A stretch of DNA of 64,000 bases from Marisalimonas sp016777705 (GCF_047717795.1 NZ_CP159808.1:1736001-1800000), one strand, 5' to 3'. Numbered from the stretch's first letter, positions 37,191 to 45,949 are shown. Notes: generated by a model from the letters alone, not told the origin. Program-made: numbers and translations.

Positions 37191-37462
37191 AATAATACCC
37201 ATATTTTTTGTAAAATTAGAGATCAACTCTAAATTTAGGATTAAAATTTTAAATAATAGCTAAGGTTACTCGATAAAAAAATAACAATAAGCTTTTATTA
37301 TTTATAATCCGAAAACTATTAGTAAACAATGAAATTATTATCGTTATATCTGTGTTGTAAAGACAGTAAAGCCAATATAATCTTTTTTCGTAATACCTAA
37401 TTGCTGCATTTAGATACTAAGGTTTTAACTAAAGTTAATTTTCTAGTTGATATATAACTAAT
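37191..37462. other. Intergenic region between acnB and the Zorya-like operon
   Basis: About 270 bases of very AT-rich sequence. No gene is convincing: a 23-codon frame starting ATG at 37329 lacks a ribosome site. No copy of the tRNA-Leu 3' end and no inverted repeats of a mobile element are seen. It marks the distal border of the possible island and should contain the acnB promoter. Confidence 0.5.
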
Positions 37463-38269
37463 TTATTTTTTGCTTTTAGGCCTAAATTCATTAATAAAAT
37501 CCAACTCTTCAGGAGTAATATACATATCATGGTATTTAACTTTCAGACACCCCGTACATAATCCCAAAAAATCATTAGGAAGATATCTCTTAAGGGTTCT
37601 ATCAAGAATTACAGCATGATATAATTGTTTCATCCCAGATACATTTATCTTACATTTTTGACATGTCCATTTTTTATAAGATTTTGCAGTCTCAAGTATC
37701 CTAGGAAAGTTCTTTGGCAGCATCTTTAAAAAATCTGAAGAAATAAAATTGCTAACTAACTCTCTTTCTACTGAAAACATTTGTTTATGAAATTCTAATA
37801 TATTAAATTGTTCTATAATTATTCTTTTTGACCAGTCTTCAGCCTTTTCAAAATTATTCCAATTAGTATTTTCAAGACACAAATGGCACGGAGAAAGTAG
37901 TTTATTTGTATCTTTTTTCTTGAGATCAGCCTTTTCAGAATCTGGTAGAATTAGAGTTGTATTAGATTCATTTTTTTCTAAATTTATTAATAAATCATTA
38001 CATTCAGAAAAATGAAAAGTATTAATTTTATCTGCTTTTAAATTTTGGAAATAAATTGCTACAAAATTTTTCTGATAAAAGCTTAAACCCGCTAAATAAT
38101 CAATTTTTAAATTTTTTATTTTGCTTAAAGTACCATCAGAATTAAATTTACTTCTTGTTAATGCAATATCAGATCTATTGTTGTTAAAATGATATCTGAA
38201 ATTTAATTCAGCACCAACCTGCTTAAGAGAAGCATTTAATTTACTAAAATTTGAATTAATTTTTACCAT
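37463..38269 (-). CDS. Zinc-ribbon protein with degenerate HNH-like C-terminus (Zorya-like accessory protein)
   Basis: A 268-residue protein of no firm family. It has three CxxC pairs: C128/C131, C203/C206 and C238/C241. The segment 201-254 follows the layout of a zinc HNH nuclease: WTCQKCKINVSG, then QLYHAVILD, then LGLCTGC, then KYHDMYITPEE. Where active HNH proteins have His-His, Asn and Cys-His, this one reads His-Ala-Val, Asp and Cys-Leu, so nuclease activity may be lost or altered. The first 120 residues are unassigned. It overlaps the motB-like gene by 14 bases and is last in the three-gene operon, the position of the ZorE effector in type II Zorya. Confidence 0.6.
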   Translation of the reverse strand: MVKINSNFSKLNASLKQVGAELNFRYHFNNNRSDIALTRSKFNSDGTLSKIKNLKIDYLAGLSFYQKNFVAIYFQNLKADKINTFHFSECNDLLINLEKNESNTTLILPDSEKADLKKKDTNKLLSPCHLCLENTNWNNFEKAEDWSKRIIIEQFNILEFHKQMFSVERELVSNFISSDFLKMLPKNFPRILETAKSYKKWTCQKCKINVSGMKQLYHAVILDRTLKRYLPNDFLGLCTGCLKVKYHDMYITPEELDFINEFRPKSKK

Positions 38270-38999
38270 TATTTTTTAATTTACTTTTAATGAATTTTAT
38301 TTTTTCTGTTTCATTCAGAACATATCTGAACTCCACTCTTCTTGATTTGACTGAATTTTCTGATCCATCAGAATTTTTTATTATTGATCTAGACGACAAA
38401 CCTGATGCGCTTACTTTATCAAAAGCCCACTTAATCTCTTTTTTCGATAAATTAAATTTTGTAAGAGAATTTAAAGATTCGTTCAAAACAGAAATTGTTC
38501 TTTCCTGAGATAAAACCATATTTTTAATGTATGCTTTATCATAAGTTGTATCTTTCCATTCGCTGGATGTATGTCCCTCTATTCTAATCTCAGAAATTAG
38601 TGTACCAAACTTTGACAAGACCTTTACATATCTTGGAAAAAAAGAGTTAATAATAAATTTAAATCTATCATTCAATTTAAAGTTGCTTTGAGAAAACATA
38701 ACATCAGGCGCATTAAATCTAATCAAATTTTCATTAGGAATAATTTCAAGTTGCCATTCTTTTTTTTCTTCATTAGAAAATTCTTGTTCTAACTTTTCAT
38801 CAATTTCATTTTCCTTACTATCAGTAAAAGTTAAATAATTTAAAACATAATCTTGTGATCCAACAACTTCAGGTGCCTTTTCTCTAATGAAACCTATTGA
38901 AATAAAAAGAAATATTATCATTAAACCAGCCATTAAATCTGAATTCGATAACCAGACTGAATTGTCAAGATCTCCTTTTTTTGATCCTAAAAACTTCAT
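38256..38999 (-). CDS. MotB/OmpA-like protein, ZorB-like
   Basis: A 247-residue inner-membrane protein with one N-terminal helix (residues 22-38). It is preceded by the motif WLSNSDLMAGLMIIFLF, whose D21 matches the proton-carrying Asp of MotB and ZorB stators. A periplasmic OmpA-like peptidoglycan-binding domain follows (IRIEGHTSSEW, LSQERTISVL, SRRVEFRYVL). Flagellar MotB is unlikely because no flagellar gene is near. The ATG overlaps the stop of the MotA-like gene (ATGA), so the two stator parts are co-translated. Confidence 0.8.
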   Translation of the reverse strand: MKFLGSKKGDLDNSVWLSNSDLMAGLMIIFLFISIGFIREKAPEVVGSQDYVLNYLTFTDSKENEIDEKLEQEFSNEEKKEWQLEIIPNENLIRFNAPDVMFSQSNFKLNDRFKFIINSFFPRYVKVLSKFGTLISEIRIEGHTSSEWKDTTYDKAYIKNMVLSQERTISVLNESLNSLTKFNLSKKEIKWAFDKVSASGLSSRSIIKNSDGSENSVKSRRVEFRYVLNETEKIKFIKSKLKNNGKN

Positions 39000-40204
39000 T
39001 TATTTATTTTGTTTTTGTTAGCTAGTTCAATTAAATTTCTTAAGTTTGTAACTAGTGGTTGATAGTCTTTAACTAATTGCTCTGATAAAGATCCTAAATG
39101 TGCTCCCATAACCTGAATAGCTTTTTCTAATTCATTACTCATTTCTTGATCAAGTTTTTGGAGCTTATTAGATACATCAGATATATCATTTGAAAGTGTG
39201 TCAGTAAGTTGTCTTAAACTTACTTGTAAAGTAGGTATAGCATTTTCAGCATCTTCTCTAAGTTTAGATAAAATATCTAAAGTTTCCTCAGTTTGTTTTC
39301 TTTCTTTATTAATCGTTTCAATAACTTCGCTAACTGGATTTAACATACTGGGTATTTCATTTAATCTATTATGAATTATCTCAACTGTTTTTTCATGTTG
39401 CTGAATTAATCCATTTGAAACATCAATTGCTTTTTTTGTTTTATCTAACTCTGTCAAATATGTTGACTGCCACTCCAAGAGACTCTCAAGTCCAGAATTG
39501 AACTTTTTAAAGTTCTCGCCAAATTGTTCTTCAATTTTTGTATTAAAATCCTTAATTACACTCTCAATTGCTTTAATCAACTGTTCAACAGTACTTTCTC
39601 CTAAAGAGGAAGTGAACTCTGTCAATTTTATTTCCATATCACGAATTCCTTTTTCTATTTTTAAAAGGTTTTCATTTTGTATCTTAAATTGATTATAAAA
39701 GTCCTCTTCCGAAATAGTATCTTCATTTACTATTTCTGGTTGTGTAAAACTAATTAGCTTTACTATTGCACTACCAACCATACCAACAATACTAGTGGAG
39801 AAAGCTAATTTCAAACCATCTAGTAAAATAGGTAAACTTAAATCAATATTCCCAGGGTCAAACTCACCAAGTCCTTTAAATATCCCTAAAAATGTTCCTA
39901 CTAGACCAAGAGCTGGCAGCAAAGATGGGATATATGAAGTAAAATTTAATATCTTCTTATTTTGAGTAATAAACGGCAGCCAAGCACCTAAGAAAGTAAG
40001 CAAATATAAAAAAATTAAATAAACACCAACAAATTTATCTTCTTCTCCTGAAGTAATTAATTGTCCCAGATAGTCTATATCTATCAATAAATTTCTAGTT
40101 TCGCTCCAAATTATAAATGGAAACAAAAAAATAAAAGGAATAACAATAAGTTTAATGATAATTTTTAGAAGTTTATCAAACATTTTTTGCCTATTTTTCT
40201 TCAT
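38996..40204 (-). CDS. MotA/TolQ/ExbB-like proton channel with long helical tail, ZorA-like
   Basis: A 402-residue protein with four predicted membrane helices at about 14-33, 58-79, 94-112 and 127-151. The channel signature PALGLVGTFLGIFKGL and LDGLKLAFSTSIVGM is that of MotA/TolQ/ExbB proteins. Residues 160-402 are highly charged heptad-like helices predicted to project into the cytoplasm as a coiled-coil tail, the hallmark of ZorA. It is shorter than type I ZorA. It heads the three-gene operon, 158 bases from the tRNA-Leu gene. TolQ/ExbB roles are disfavoured by the missing TolR/ExbD and the tail. Confidence 0.78.
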   Translation of the reverse strand: MKKNRQKMFDKLLKIIIKLIVIPFIFLFPFIIWSETRNLLIDIDYLGQLITSGEEDKFVGVYLIFLYLLTFLGAWLPFITQNKKILNFTSYIPSLLPALGLVGTFLGIFKGLGEFDPGNIDLSLPILLDGLKLAFSTSIVGMVGSAIVKLISFTQPEIVNEDTISEEDFYNQFKIQNENLLKIEKGIRDMEIKLTEFTSSLGESTVEQLIKAIESVIKDFNTKIEEQFGENFKKFNSGLESLLEWQSTYLTELDKTKKAIDVSNGLIQQHEKTVEIIHNRLNEIPSMLNPVSEVIETINKERKQTEETLDILSKLREDAENAIPTLQVSLRQLTDTLSNDISDVSNKLQKLDQEMSNELEKAIQVMGAHLGSLSEQLVKDYQPLVTNLRNLIELANKNKINK

Positions 40205-40362
40205 ATTTTATTTTATGTTACATTGATAATGAGTGCTTTGAAAGATTTTATATTCAAGATCGATTTGCAGGAATTAATGGATAAAAAATTGAACTTTTGT
40301 CTGGCCTAACCATTAACAAAGTGGGGGCTAAAACGAATTCAAATACATTTTCTTACAACGTT
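40205..40362. other. Spacer between Zorya-like operon and tRNA-Leu
   Basis: 158 bases without a gene. It should hold the promoter of the ZorA-like gene and the 3' trailer of the tRNA. No terminator hairpin and no integrase site could be recognised. A short non-AT tract (GTGGGGGCTAAAACG at 40321) stands out in composition, but its meaning is unknown. Confidence 0.4.
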
Positions 40363-40447
40363 TGGTAGGGATACCCGGAATCGAACCGGGAAGCCTTGCG
40401 GCACTGGTTTTTGAGACCAGCGTGTTTACCTATTTCACCATATCCCC
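40363..40447 (-). tRNA. tRNA-Leu (anticodon CAA)
   Basis: An 85-base class II tRNA including encoded CCA. The acceptor stem pairs GGGGATA (5' end at 40447) with TATCCCT, with A as discriminator. The anticodon loop CTCAAAA, inside stem CTGGT/ACCAG, gives CAA, reading UUG leucine codons. A variable arm (TGCCGCAAGGCT) and the T-loop GGTTCGATTCC are present. A TATAAT at 40458-40463 (minus strand) is placed right for its promoter. Its 3' end faces the Zorya-like operon. Confidence 0.95.
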
Positions 40448-40555
40448 AAAATATTAAATTATAATTTTACTAATATCACCAATATATATATATCAATGTT
40501 AATAAATTGAAAGTTAATTATAAATGATATTTTAAGCAATTTTCTGTAAAAAAAA

Positions 40556-41164
40556 ATGAAAAAAATAAGTCTAAAATTTTTTGAAGATAGAATCAACTTT
40601 TGGATAGAACGAGCTAAAACCAGTGCTACAAAACCGTTGGCTGATAAAGTTCTAGGTTTTATATCAATGATTGAATCAATAGTTTTTCCTATACCTGTAG
40701 ACCCCTTTTTAGCGGGGTTAACTTTAGCAGCGCCTCATAAAACACTCAGGTTTGCATTGATTTGTACAATTGGCTCAGTTTTAGGAGGTGTCATTGGTTG
40801 GTTACTGGGTTATTTGATAGGACCTTCAATTGAAACCTTAATTTTAAATATTCCTTGGTTTACTCAAGAAAAATTTGACGTTGTCAAAGAAGCATATAAA
40901 GAAAATGGTATCTTAATTATATTTATTGGAGCATTTACACCATTACCCTATAAAATCATAACATTAACCAGTGGAATGGCTGGGGTGAATTTGATTGCAT
41001 TCATTTTGATCTCTGTACTTGGAAGAGGTGTTCGTTTTTTTATAGTTGCATATCTAATTAAATTTTTTGGTAACCCTGCCATAATACTTTTAAAAAACAA
41101 TATGCTTCTTGCTTCAACTATTTTAGGAATAGCAATTATAATGATTTCATTTTATATTTTTTAA
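40556..41164 (+). CDS. YqaA/SNARE-associated (VTT-domain, DedA-like) membrane protein
   Basis: A 202-residue inner-membrane protein of the VTT/DedA-like group. It has the reentrant-loop blocks FPIPVDPFLAGLTLAAP and FIGAFTPLPYKIITLTSGMAG, and GSVLGGVIGWLLGYLIG between them. Family members are thought to flip lipids or maintain proton-dependent envelope functions; no direct evidence of substrate is visible. It is immediately followed, without spacing, by dsbB and then coq7. Confidence 0.87.
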   Translation: MKKISLKFFEDRINFWIERAKTSATKPLADKVLGFISMIESIVFPIPVDPFLAGLTLAAPHKTLRFALICTIGSVLGGVIGWLLGYLIGPSIETLILNIPWFTQEKFDVVKEAYKENGILIIFIGAFTPLPYKIITLTSGMAGVNLIAFILISVLGRGVRFFIVAYLIKFFGNPAIILLKNNMLLASTILGIAIIMISFYIF

Positions 41165-41683
41165 ATGTTGAAAAATATTATTTTAAATTTGTCCCAACTA
41201 GATAGTGAAAAAAAACTAGATATATTGCTAAAGCTCTCTTTTTTTGTTTCTTCTATCATGCTCATTTCTGCTTTTTATCTTGAGTACTTCCAAGGGGCAT
41301 TACCTTGTGATTTATGTATTACTCAAAGATGGTTTCATGTATTAATTATAACCTATAGTCTAATTTTAATATTTATTTTAAAATCAACTCTTATATCCAA
41401 AAAATTAATTCTTTTGGGTCTCTCAATTGTTTGGATTATGAGTTCAATCGCTGGCACTTACCATTTTGGCATTGAGATGAAATTTTGGAAAGGGCCTCAA
41501 GAGTGTTCTTCAAATATTGATTTTTCAAAAGACCTACTTACATATCTATTAAATAAATCTACTATAAAATGTGATGAAGTAATTTTCAGTGTTTTGGGAT
41601 TATCACTTGCAGCTTGGAACGCAATTTTTTCATTTGGAATGTTTTTATTTATAAATATTATTTTAATTAAAAGAAAGTTTTAA
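41165..41683 (+). CDS. dsbB: Disulfide bond formation protein DsbB
   Basis: A four-helix inner-membrane protein of 172 residues that reoxidises DsbA and passes electrons to ubiquinone. The first cysteine pair is in ALPCDLCITQRW (CxxC). The second, periplasmic pair is the Cys of PQECSSN and of IKCDEV. No dsbA is in the window. The next gene, coq7, makes the quinone that DsbB needs. Confidence 0.92.
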   Translation: MLKNIILNLSQLDSEKKLDILLKLSFFVSSIMLISAFYLEYFQGALPCDLCITQRWFHVLIITYSLILIFILKSTLISKKLILLGLSIVWIMSSIAGTYHFGIEMKFWKGPQECSSNIDFSKDLLTYLLNKSTIKCDEVIFSVLGLSLAAWNAIFSFGMFLFINIILIKRKF

Positions 41684-41687
41684 AAGC

Positions 41688-42212
41688 ATGAATAAAGACA
41701 CAAATAAAAAAAAACTAGATTCAATTCTTAGGGTTGATCATGCCGGTGAAACCGCAGCTGCCAAGATATATGATGGCCAATTAGCAATACTTAAAAACAC
41801 ACCTGTTGGACCAACAATTCAACATATGAAGGACCAGGAAGAAGAACATTTAGATACATTTAATAGGCTTTTAGTAGAAAATGATACTCGACCAACTGCT
41901 TTACTTCCCTTGTGGAATGTTATGGGATACGGGCTTGGAGTTGCAAGTGCCTTAATGGGCGAAAAAGCTGCTATGGCATGCACTATAGCCGTTGAAGAAG
42001 TTATTGGAGAGCATTACGCTAAACAAGCCGAAACACTTGATAAGAACGATAATAAATTAAAGTCTACTTTAGAAAAGTTTAGAGATGATGAATTAGATCA
42101 TCTAGAAACAGGCGTTCAACATGACGGAGAGAATGCTCCAGGTTACGAAATCATGAAAACTATTGTTCAATTTGGTTGCAGAACCGCAATAAAAATATCT
42201 GAGAAAATATAA
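41688..42212 (+). CDS. coq7: Demethoxyubiquinone hydroxylase Coq7
   Basis: A di-iron hydroxylase that carries out the last ring hydroxylation of ubiquinone synthesis. The 174-residue four-helix protein carries the carboxylate/His ligands in DHAGETAAAKIY, KDQEEEHLDTF, AVEEVIGEHY and DDELDHLE. It replaces the FAD enzyme UbiF found in gammaproteobacteria. It lies four bases after dsbB and is convergent with the HNH gene. Confidence 0.95.
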   Translation: MNKDTNKKKLDSILRVDHAGETAAAKIYDGQLAILKNTPVGPTIQHMKDQEEEHLDTFNRLLVENDTRPTALLPLWNVMGYGLGVASALMGEKAAMACTIAVEEVIGEHYAKQAETLDKNDNKLKSTLEKFRDDELDHLETGVQHDGENAPGYEIMKTIVQFGCRTAIKISEKI

Positions 42213-42224
42213 ATTTTTGTTTAT

Positions 42225-42785
42225 CTAAGAATTCTCTAATTCTGTGTCCCAATATAAAAAATCTCGCCACGATTCATGTAAATAATTTGGAGGAAAGTGC
42301 CTACCATTATTTTTCAAAAAATTTATATTAGGAGCATCTGGTTTGATTAAAGGAAACATGTTTATTTCTTTTGATTGCTTGTTTCCTTTCTTATAGTTAC
42401 ATGGCCTACAAGCCGCTACAACATTACTCCAATTAGTTTTTCCACCTAAAGATCTTGGAACAACATGATCAAAAGTCAGATCATGTGATTGTTTTGTTAA
42501 ACCGCAATATTGACAGGAAAACCTATCCCTTAAAAAGACATTAAATCTGGTGAATACTGGAGATTTTTGGTTTTTAATATATTGTTTTAAAGAAATAACA
42601 CTAGGAATTTTCATTGAAAAGCCTGGAGATCTAACTACCTCATCATATTCAGAAACAATATTCACTCTATCAAGAAACACAGCTTTTATAGTGTCTTGCC
42701 ATGACCAAAGTGACAAAGGAAAATAGCTCAGAGGTTGATAGTCTGCATTTAAAACTAAAGTAGGTGAAAAAGAAGATGAAGTCAT
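42225..42785 (-). CDS. HNH endonuclease family protein
   Basis: A 186-residue protein with an intact HNH domain in its second half: FSCQYCG, then DLTFDHVVPRSLGG (the His of the motif), WSNVVAACRPCNYKKGNK. The two CxxC pairs bind zinc. The N-terminal part (VLNADYQPLSYFPLSLW) is the conserved lead of a widespread bacterial HNH family whose biological role is unknown. It stands alone and does not look like part of a restriction system. Confidence 0.85.
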   Translation of the reverse strand: MTSSSFSPTLVLNADYQPLSYFPLSLWSWQDTIKAVFLDRVNIVSEYDEVVRSPGFSMKIPSVISLKQYIKNQKSPVFTRFNVFLRDRFSCQYCGLTKQSHDLTFDHVVPRSLGGKTNWSNVVAACRPCNYKKGNKQSKEINMFPLIKPDAPNINFLKNNGRHFPPNYLHESWRDFLYWDTELENS

Positions 42786-42873
42786 AAAGCCCTAATTTGA
42801 AAATCATTGATATTAATTAAGCTTATCAATGTTTAATTATTATTAAATATAAAAAATATTTTTTAAACAAATA

Positions 42874-43533
42874 TTAATTTAATTTTTTTAAGATCTCCAT
42901 TCCAGCACTTATGCCTTCAGGATCGATGCCGTGTCCAAGATTAGGCCTGGATAGTGTTTGAACATTAAAGCCAATTTCATTTAAGAGATTTTTAGAGTTT
43001 TCAAGGGATTGGAATGGAACAACTTCATCTTGTTGACCATGTACTAATAACACAGGAGTATCTGCATATTTGTGCTTACCGTCTATAAATTGTGATTCGG
43101 CCGCCTTAACATTCTCATCTCTAAGAGCTCCTGAATATCCTATTATTGCTCCAAATTGATGCTCATTAATTAACAAACATTGCATACTCATCATTGCACC
43201 TTGTGAAAAACCTATCAAAATTACTTCCTTTGATGATAAATCAAGATTTTTTGCTTCTATTTTAAGTAAATTAAGTAAATTTTCAGAAGCATGAATTGCT
43301 CCATTAGGTATCTCTTCAATTGGAAACCATTGTCTTCCTGAAGGAGACATCGCACAGGGGTGTGGAGCATCTGGCGAAATAAAACTCGCATTAGGCATAG
43401 CCATCGAAAAAGGGTTCGCTAAATCAATTAGATCCTTTCCATCGGCTCCATAACCATGAAGAAATACCACTAAGTTACTCGCCTTACCACCGGCTGCTGG
43501 TGGGCGCCTGTATATATTATTCTCACTATTCAT
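42874..43533 (-). CDS. Alpha/beta-hydrolase, carboxylesterase/phospholipase family
   Basis: A 219-residue cytoplasmic esterase of the YpfH/lysophospholipase-carboxylesterase type. The oxyanion hole is VFLHGYGADGKDLID. The nucleophile elbow is LIGFSQGAMMSM (Ser in GFSQG). The Asp is likely in VHGQQDEVVP and the His in LGHGID. The substrate is probably a short or medium acyl ester, or a lysophospholipid. No partner genes suggest more. Confidence 0.88.
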   Translation of the reverse strand: MNSENNIYRRPPAAGGKASNLVVFLHGYGADGKDLIDLANPFSMAMPNASFISPDAPHPCAMSPSGRQWFPIEEIPNGAIHASENLLNLLKIEAKNLDLSSKEVILIGFSQGAMMSMQCLLINEHQFGAIIGYSGALRDENVKAAESQFIDGKHKYADTPVLLVHGQQDEVVPFQSLENSKNLLNEIGFNVQTLSRPNLGHGIDPEGISAGMEILKKLN

Positions 43534-43690
43534 TACAAACCTTATGTTTTATTTAATTGAATTCATACTATATAATATAAAGAAAAATTATTACTGAAAT
43601 AAAAAAATAAGATTTTATCTTTAAAATCAGGTATTATATTTATAATAAGATAGTATTATATTAATTATATTGAACTGCTTTGAAAATATT

Positions 43691-44695
43691 ATGGAAACTC
43701 AAAATAAATTAATCGACCCATTCGGAAGAGACGTAAACTATTTAAGAGTTTCAGTGACTGATAGATGCGACTTCAGATGTACTTACTGCATGGCTGAAGA
43801 TATGCAATTCTTACCTAAGAAAGACATTCTAAGTCTCGAAGAAATTGAAGAGGTTTGTAGAGCATTTATGAAGCTCGGAACTAGAAAAATTCGTTTAACT
43901 GGTGGTGAGCCATTAGTAAGAAAAGGAATAATGCAGGTTATTAATAATCTAGGTAAAGAAGTTGGCGGTGACTTAGATGAATTAACTATAACAACCAATG
44001 GAAGTCAATTAGAATCAAAAGCAGAAGATCTCTATAACGCCGGCGTTAGACGAATTAACGTTTCTTTGGATCATTTAGACCCTATTAAATTTAAAGAAAT
44101 TACTAGATGGGGTGACCTTGAAAAGGTTAAAATTGGATTAAAAAAAGCACGTGAAGTTGGCCTTAAGATAAAAATAAATACTGTTGCCATAAGTGAATTT
44201 AATCAAAGTCACTTAGCTGACATTCTTAAATGGTGTGGTGATGAGGGTTTTGACATGACTATTATTGAAGTCATGCCTATGGGTGATATTGGTGGAGATA
44301 CAAGGTACGGTCAATATCTACCTTTATCACAAGTAAGAATGGAGTTAGAAAAACAATTTACTTTAGTTGATCTTCCAGAAAGAACTAGCGGGCCTGCCAG
44401 ATATGTATCGGTTAAAGAAACAAATAATAAACTTGGCTTTATAACACCTTTAACACATAATTTTTGTGAAAGTTGTAATAGGGTAAGGTTAACTTGTACT
44501 GGTGTTTTATACATGTGTTTAGGTCAAGACGATAATGCAGATTTAAAAACTGTATTAAGAGAACATGGAACTGATGCTCTTGAAGACGCCATAAGGTCTG
44601 CAATTGGAAGAAAGCCTAAAGGTCATGATTTCGAAATCTCACGAAAATCAAACAACGTGTCTGTAAACAGACATATGTCTCTTACTGGTGGGTAG
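43691..44695 (+). CDS. moaA: GTP 3',8-cyclase MoaA
   Basis: A radical SAM enzyme that converts GTP to the cyclic precursor of molybdopterin. The N-terminal cluster is DRCDFRCTYCMAED (CxxxCxxC). The C-terminal cluster is FCESCNRVRLTCTG with a further Cys, and the protein ends in the required Gly-Gly. The start is set at the ATG at 43691 (METQNKL); a TTG at 43670 is in frame but lacks support. At 334 residues it is complete. Other moa genes are elsewhere. Confidence 0.96.
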   Translation: METQNKLIDPFGRDVNYLRVSVTDRCDFRCTYCMAEDMQFLPKKDILSLEEIEEVCRAFMKLGTRKIRLTGGEPLVRKGIMQVINNLGKEVGGDLDELTITTNGSQLESKAEDLYNAGVRRINVSLDHLDPIKFKEITRWGDLEKVKIGLKKAREVGLKIKINTVAISEFNQSHLADILKWCGDEGFDMTIIEVMPMGDIGGDTRYGQYLPLSQVRMELEKQFTLVDLPERTSGPARYVSVKETNNKLGFITPLTHNFCESCNRVRLTCTGVLYMCLGQDDNADLKTVLREHGTDALEDAIRSAIGRKPKGHDFEISRKSNNVSVNRHMSLTGG

Positions 44696-44718
44696 ACCTT
44701 AATTTAATTTAAGGTTTT
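44696..44718 (+). terminator. Weak bidirectional terminator between moaA and MFS gene
   Basis: The seven-base inverted repeat ACCTTAA (44696-44702)/TTAAGGT (44709-44715), with loop TTTAAT, directly follows the moaA stop and is followed by TTTT. It overlaps the last codons of the convergent MFS gene. The stem is AT-rich, so strength is doubtful. Confidence 0.4.
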
Positions 44719-45871
44719 GTGGTTTGATGATTATTATACTAATAAAAATTACTGAAATAGGGATTATAGTGTAAAATAACATTATTTCCCAACCTAAGTT
44801 ACTATGAAGATATCCCGCTAAAAAAGAACCCATTGCAACAAATACAAATATAATAAAGTCAGTCACACCTTGAACTTTTGCTCGTTCCTCAGGTAAAGCA
44901 GATTTTGCAATGATATCACTTCCGCCAACATAAAGAAAATTCCAGCCTAAGCCACATAAGAATAAAGCTATCCAAAAATTTAGAACAGTATCACCTAAGA
45001 TTCCAAAAAATACAGAAAAAGCATAGAGTATTATCCCAACAAGCATCACCTTTCTATTTCCAAAACGAGATATAATAGAACCTGTAAAAAAAGATGGGGC
45101 AAACATTGCGATTATATGCCATTGAATGACGGTAGAACTCGCACTGTTTCCTAATTTACAGATATTTACAATCTGAAGAGGTGTTGCTGTCATTATAAAG
45201 CTCATAAGAGAATAACCTACAGCAGCAGCTAAAATTGCTATTATTAATGTCTTTTGCATTAAAATATCTTTCAATGGTCTTATTTTTTTTGCTGTTACTT
45301 CTGGTTTTTTAATTTTAATAAAGCTTAAGATTGTAAAATTTATAATTTGAATTGATGCTGCCAAAAGGTATGTTGCTAGGTAAATATAGTCTGGGAAAAG
45401 ATCAAATGAGTATCTTGAAACTTCAGGACCAACAACAGCGGCAATAACACCTCCAGCTAAGACTAAAGAAATAGCCTTGCTTTTTAAATTGTTTGAAACA
45501 TTATCAGCAGCTGCATATCGATAAAACTGCTGATTAGCTTGCGAAAAACCAAGTAATATAGACCCTACAATAAATAAATGAAAACTTTTATCAATTATCG
45601 AAAAAGCTATTATTAAACAACCAATAAAAGCCGCCAAGGATCCTAATAAAAACATTGATCTTCTGCCAAATTTTCCCATTAATAACGAAACAGGTATAAG
45701 TGTTAACGCAATTGTAAGAAATTGAAGGGATAGGGGGATTGTCGAATAAGATGGATTTGTGGCCAGCATGGCTCCAACCAAGCCGGTATTAATCATATTA
45801 ATACTTGTTGTAGTTATCGATAAACCCTGCGCAACTGACAATATCAGGGTATTTCGTTTTTCTAATTCCAA
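44699..45871 (-). CDS. MFS transporter, unknown substrate
   Basis: A 390-residue inner-membrane transporter with 12 predicted helices. The loop 2-3 signature is LLMGKFGRRSMFLLG and the repeat in the second half is GSIISRFGNRKVMLVG. The start is a TTG at 45871 directly behind an in-frame stop; no ATG comes before the first helix. It diverges from the S58 peptidase gene, but no common substrate is evident. It could be an exporter. Confidence 0.85.
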   Translation of the reverse strand: MELEKRNTLILSVAQGLSITTTSINMINTGLVGAMLATNPSYSTIPLSLQFLTIALTLIPVSLLMGKFGRRSMFLLGSLAAFIGCLIIAFSIIDKSFHLFIVGSILLGFSQANQQFYRYAAADNVSNNLKSKAISLVLAGGVIAAVVGPEVSRYSFDLFPDYIYLATYLLAASIQIINFTILSFIKIKKPEVTAKKIRPLKDILMQKTLIIAILAAAVGYSLMSFIMTATPLQIVNICKLGNSASSTVIQWHIIAMFAPSFFTGSIISRFGNRKVMLVGIILYAFSVFFGILGDTVLNFWIALFLCGLGWNFLYVGGSDIIAKSALPEERAKVQGVTDFIIFVFVAMGSFLAGYLHSNLGWEIMLFYTIIPISVIFISIIIIKPQNLKLN

Positions 45872-45949
45872 CTACTTATTGTCTTTATTTAAATATGATA
45901 TTAACTTCAAAATATACTCAATCTGATTAAATTAATTAAGGAGATAAAT

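Noticed and set aside
37329..37400. Tiny reading frame between acnB and the Zorya-like operon
   Set aside because: Only 23 codons, no ribosome site and no hydrophobic or repeated pattern; expected by chance.
38996..40204. TolQ/ExbB or flagellar MotA assignment
   Set aside because: No TolR/ExbD-type partner and no flagellar genes; the long C-terminal helical tail and OmpA-type partner fit a Zorya-like stator better.
37191..40362. Direct repeat of the tRNA-Leu end as an att site
   Set aside because: I looked for a second copy of the tRNA 3' sequence near acnB and found none; no integrase gene is present.
42225..42785. HNH protein as part of a second defence system
   Set aside because: It stands alone among housekeeping genes and belongs to a widespread single-gene HNH family.
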